19,584 nt of DNA from JAAXTX01 sp037139695 (GTDB taxonomy: Bacteria > Patescibacteriota > Minisyncoccia > Moranbacterales > UBA1568): positions 1 through 19,584 of the forward strand of contig JBAXFX010000019.1 of NCBI GenBank assembly GCA_037139695.1. The letters run 5' to 3'. Under the pieces are notes generated by a model. It was not told where the DNA came from. It was given only the letters and a program-made list of their open reading frames with translations, and searched no databases. Positions 19,525 through 19,584 of the stretch are shown here, in pieces (within the stretch, counting starts at the first letter, position 1; the number at the start of each line of letters is the position of its first letter). The position numbers were made by a program, and so were the translations under genes.

Positions 19525-19584
19525 GGTGATTTCTTAAAGATATTTTACTCGACATATTCTTAAAAACGATATGCTGACTTCGAC

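Overview
The window looks like a chromosomal segment of a small-genome bacterium of the Patescibacteria/CPR type. This is an inference from gene style: many short genes of unknown function, a PaaX/Cas2-like regulator, a short inositol-phosphate synthase, signal-anchored small proteins, and a P1B-like ATPase with an unusual membrane motif. Base composition is moderately GC-rich by eye. TGA is used as a normal stop, so the standard bacterial code applies. I see no rRNA, tRNA, CRISPR array or complete transposase gene.

Left part (1-4730): gene fragments and a repeat come first, then a phage-type HNH-like gene (758-1333) and an NRAMP-like transporter (1433-2821). A three-gene operon follows at 3002-4661: a secreted four-cysteine protein, a membrane-anchored small protein and rubrerythrin, closed by a strong terminator.

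Middle part (4740-11172): a PaaX-like regulator lies between two 28-bp direct repeats. Next come repeat-rich stretches (5510-6358 and 8288-8720) that share a block of 167 identical bases, contain an AT-rich MITE-like insertion, and carry gene 3' fragments, one from a CYTH-domain protein. Between them is an ino1-methyltransferase operon. After them is a four-gene operon: a DHH-like phosphoesterase, two methyltransferase-like proteins and a 54-residue membrane protein.

Right part (11173-19584): a coiled-coil protein split by an apparent frameshift (11395-12634) is followed by two tandem paralogues of an unrecognised cysteine-rich family, each with the same promoter and leader box. A frameshifted ORF sits between two palindromic repeats. 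Then come an EamA transporter, a divergent protein-kinase-like-fold gene with a probably leaderless mRNA, and a P1B-like ATPase with an extra N-terminal membrane domain.

Many intergenic spaces repeat one design: a GAAGGC-stem terminator, then a GTCGAAA/CGGAAATTCGGG stretch, then a promoter of the form TTTCnn-N17-TAnACT. The strongest candidates for something undescribed are the paired cysteine-rich family with its shared leader box, the repeat element that supplies start signals and lies next to gene fragments, and the ATPase with CADD in place of CPC.
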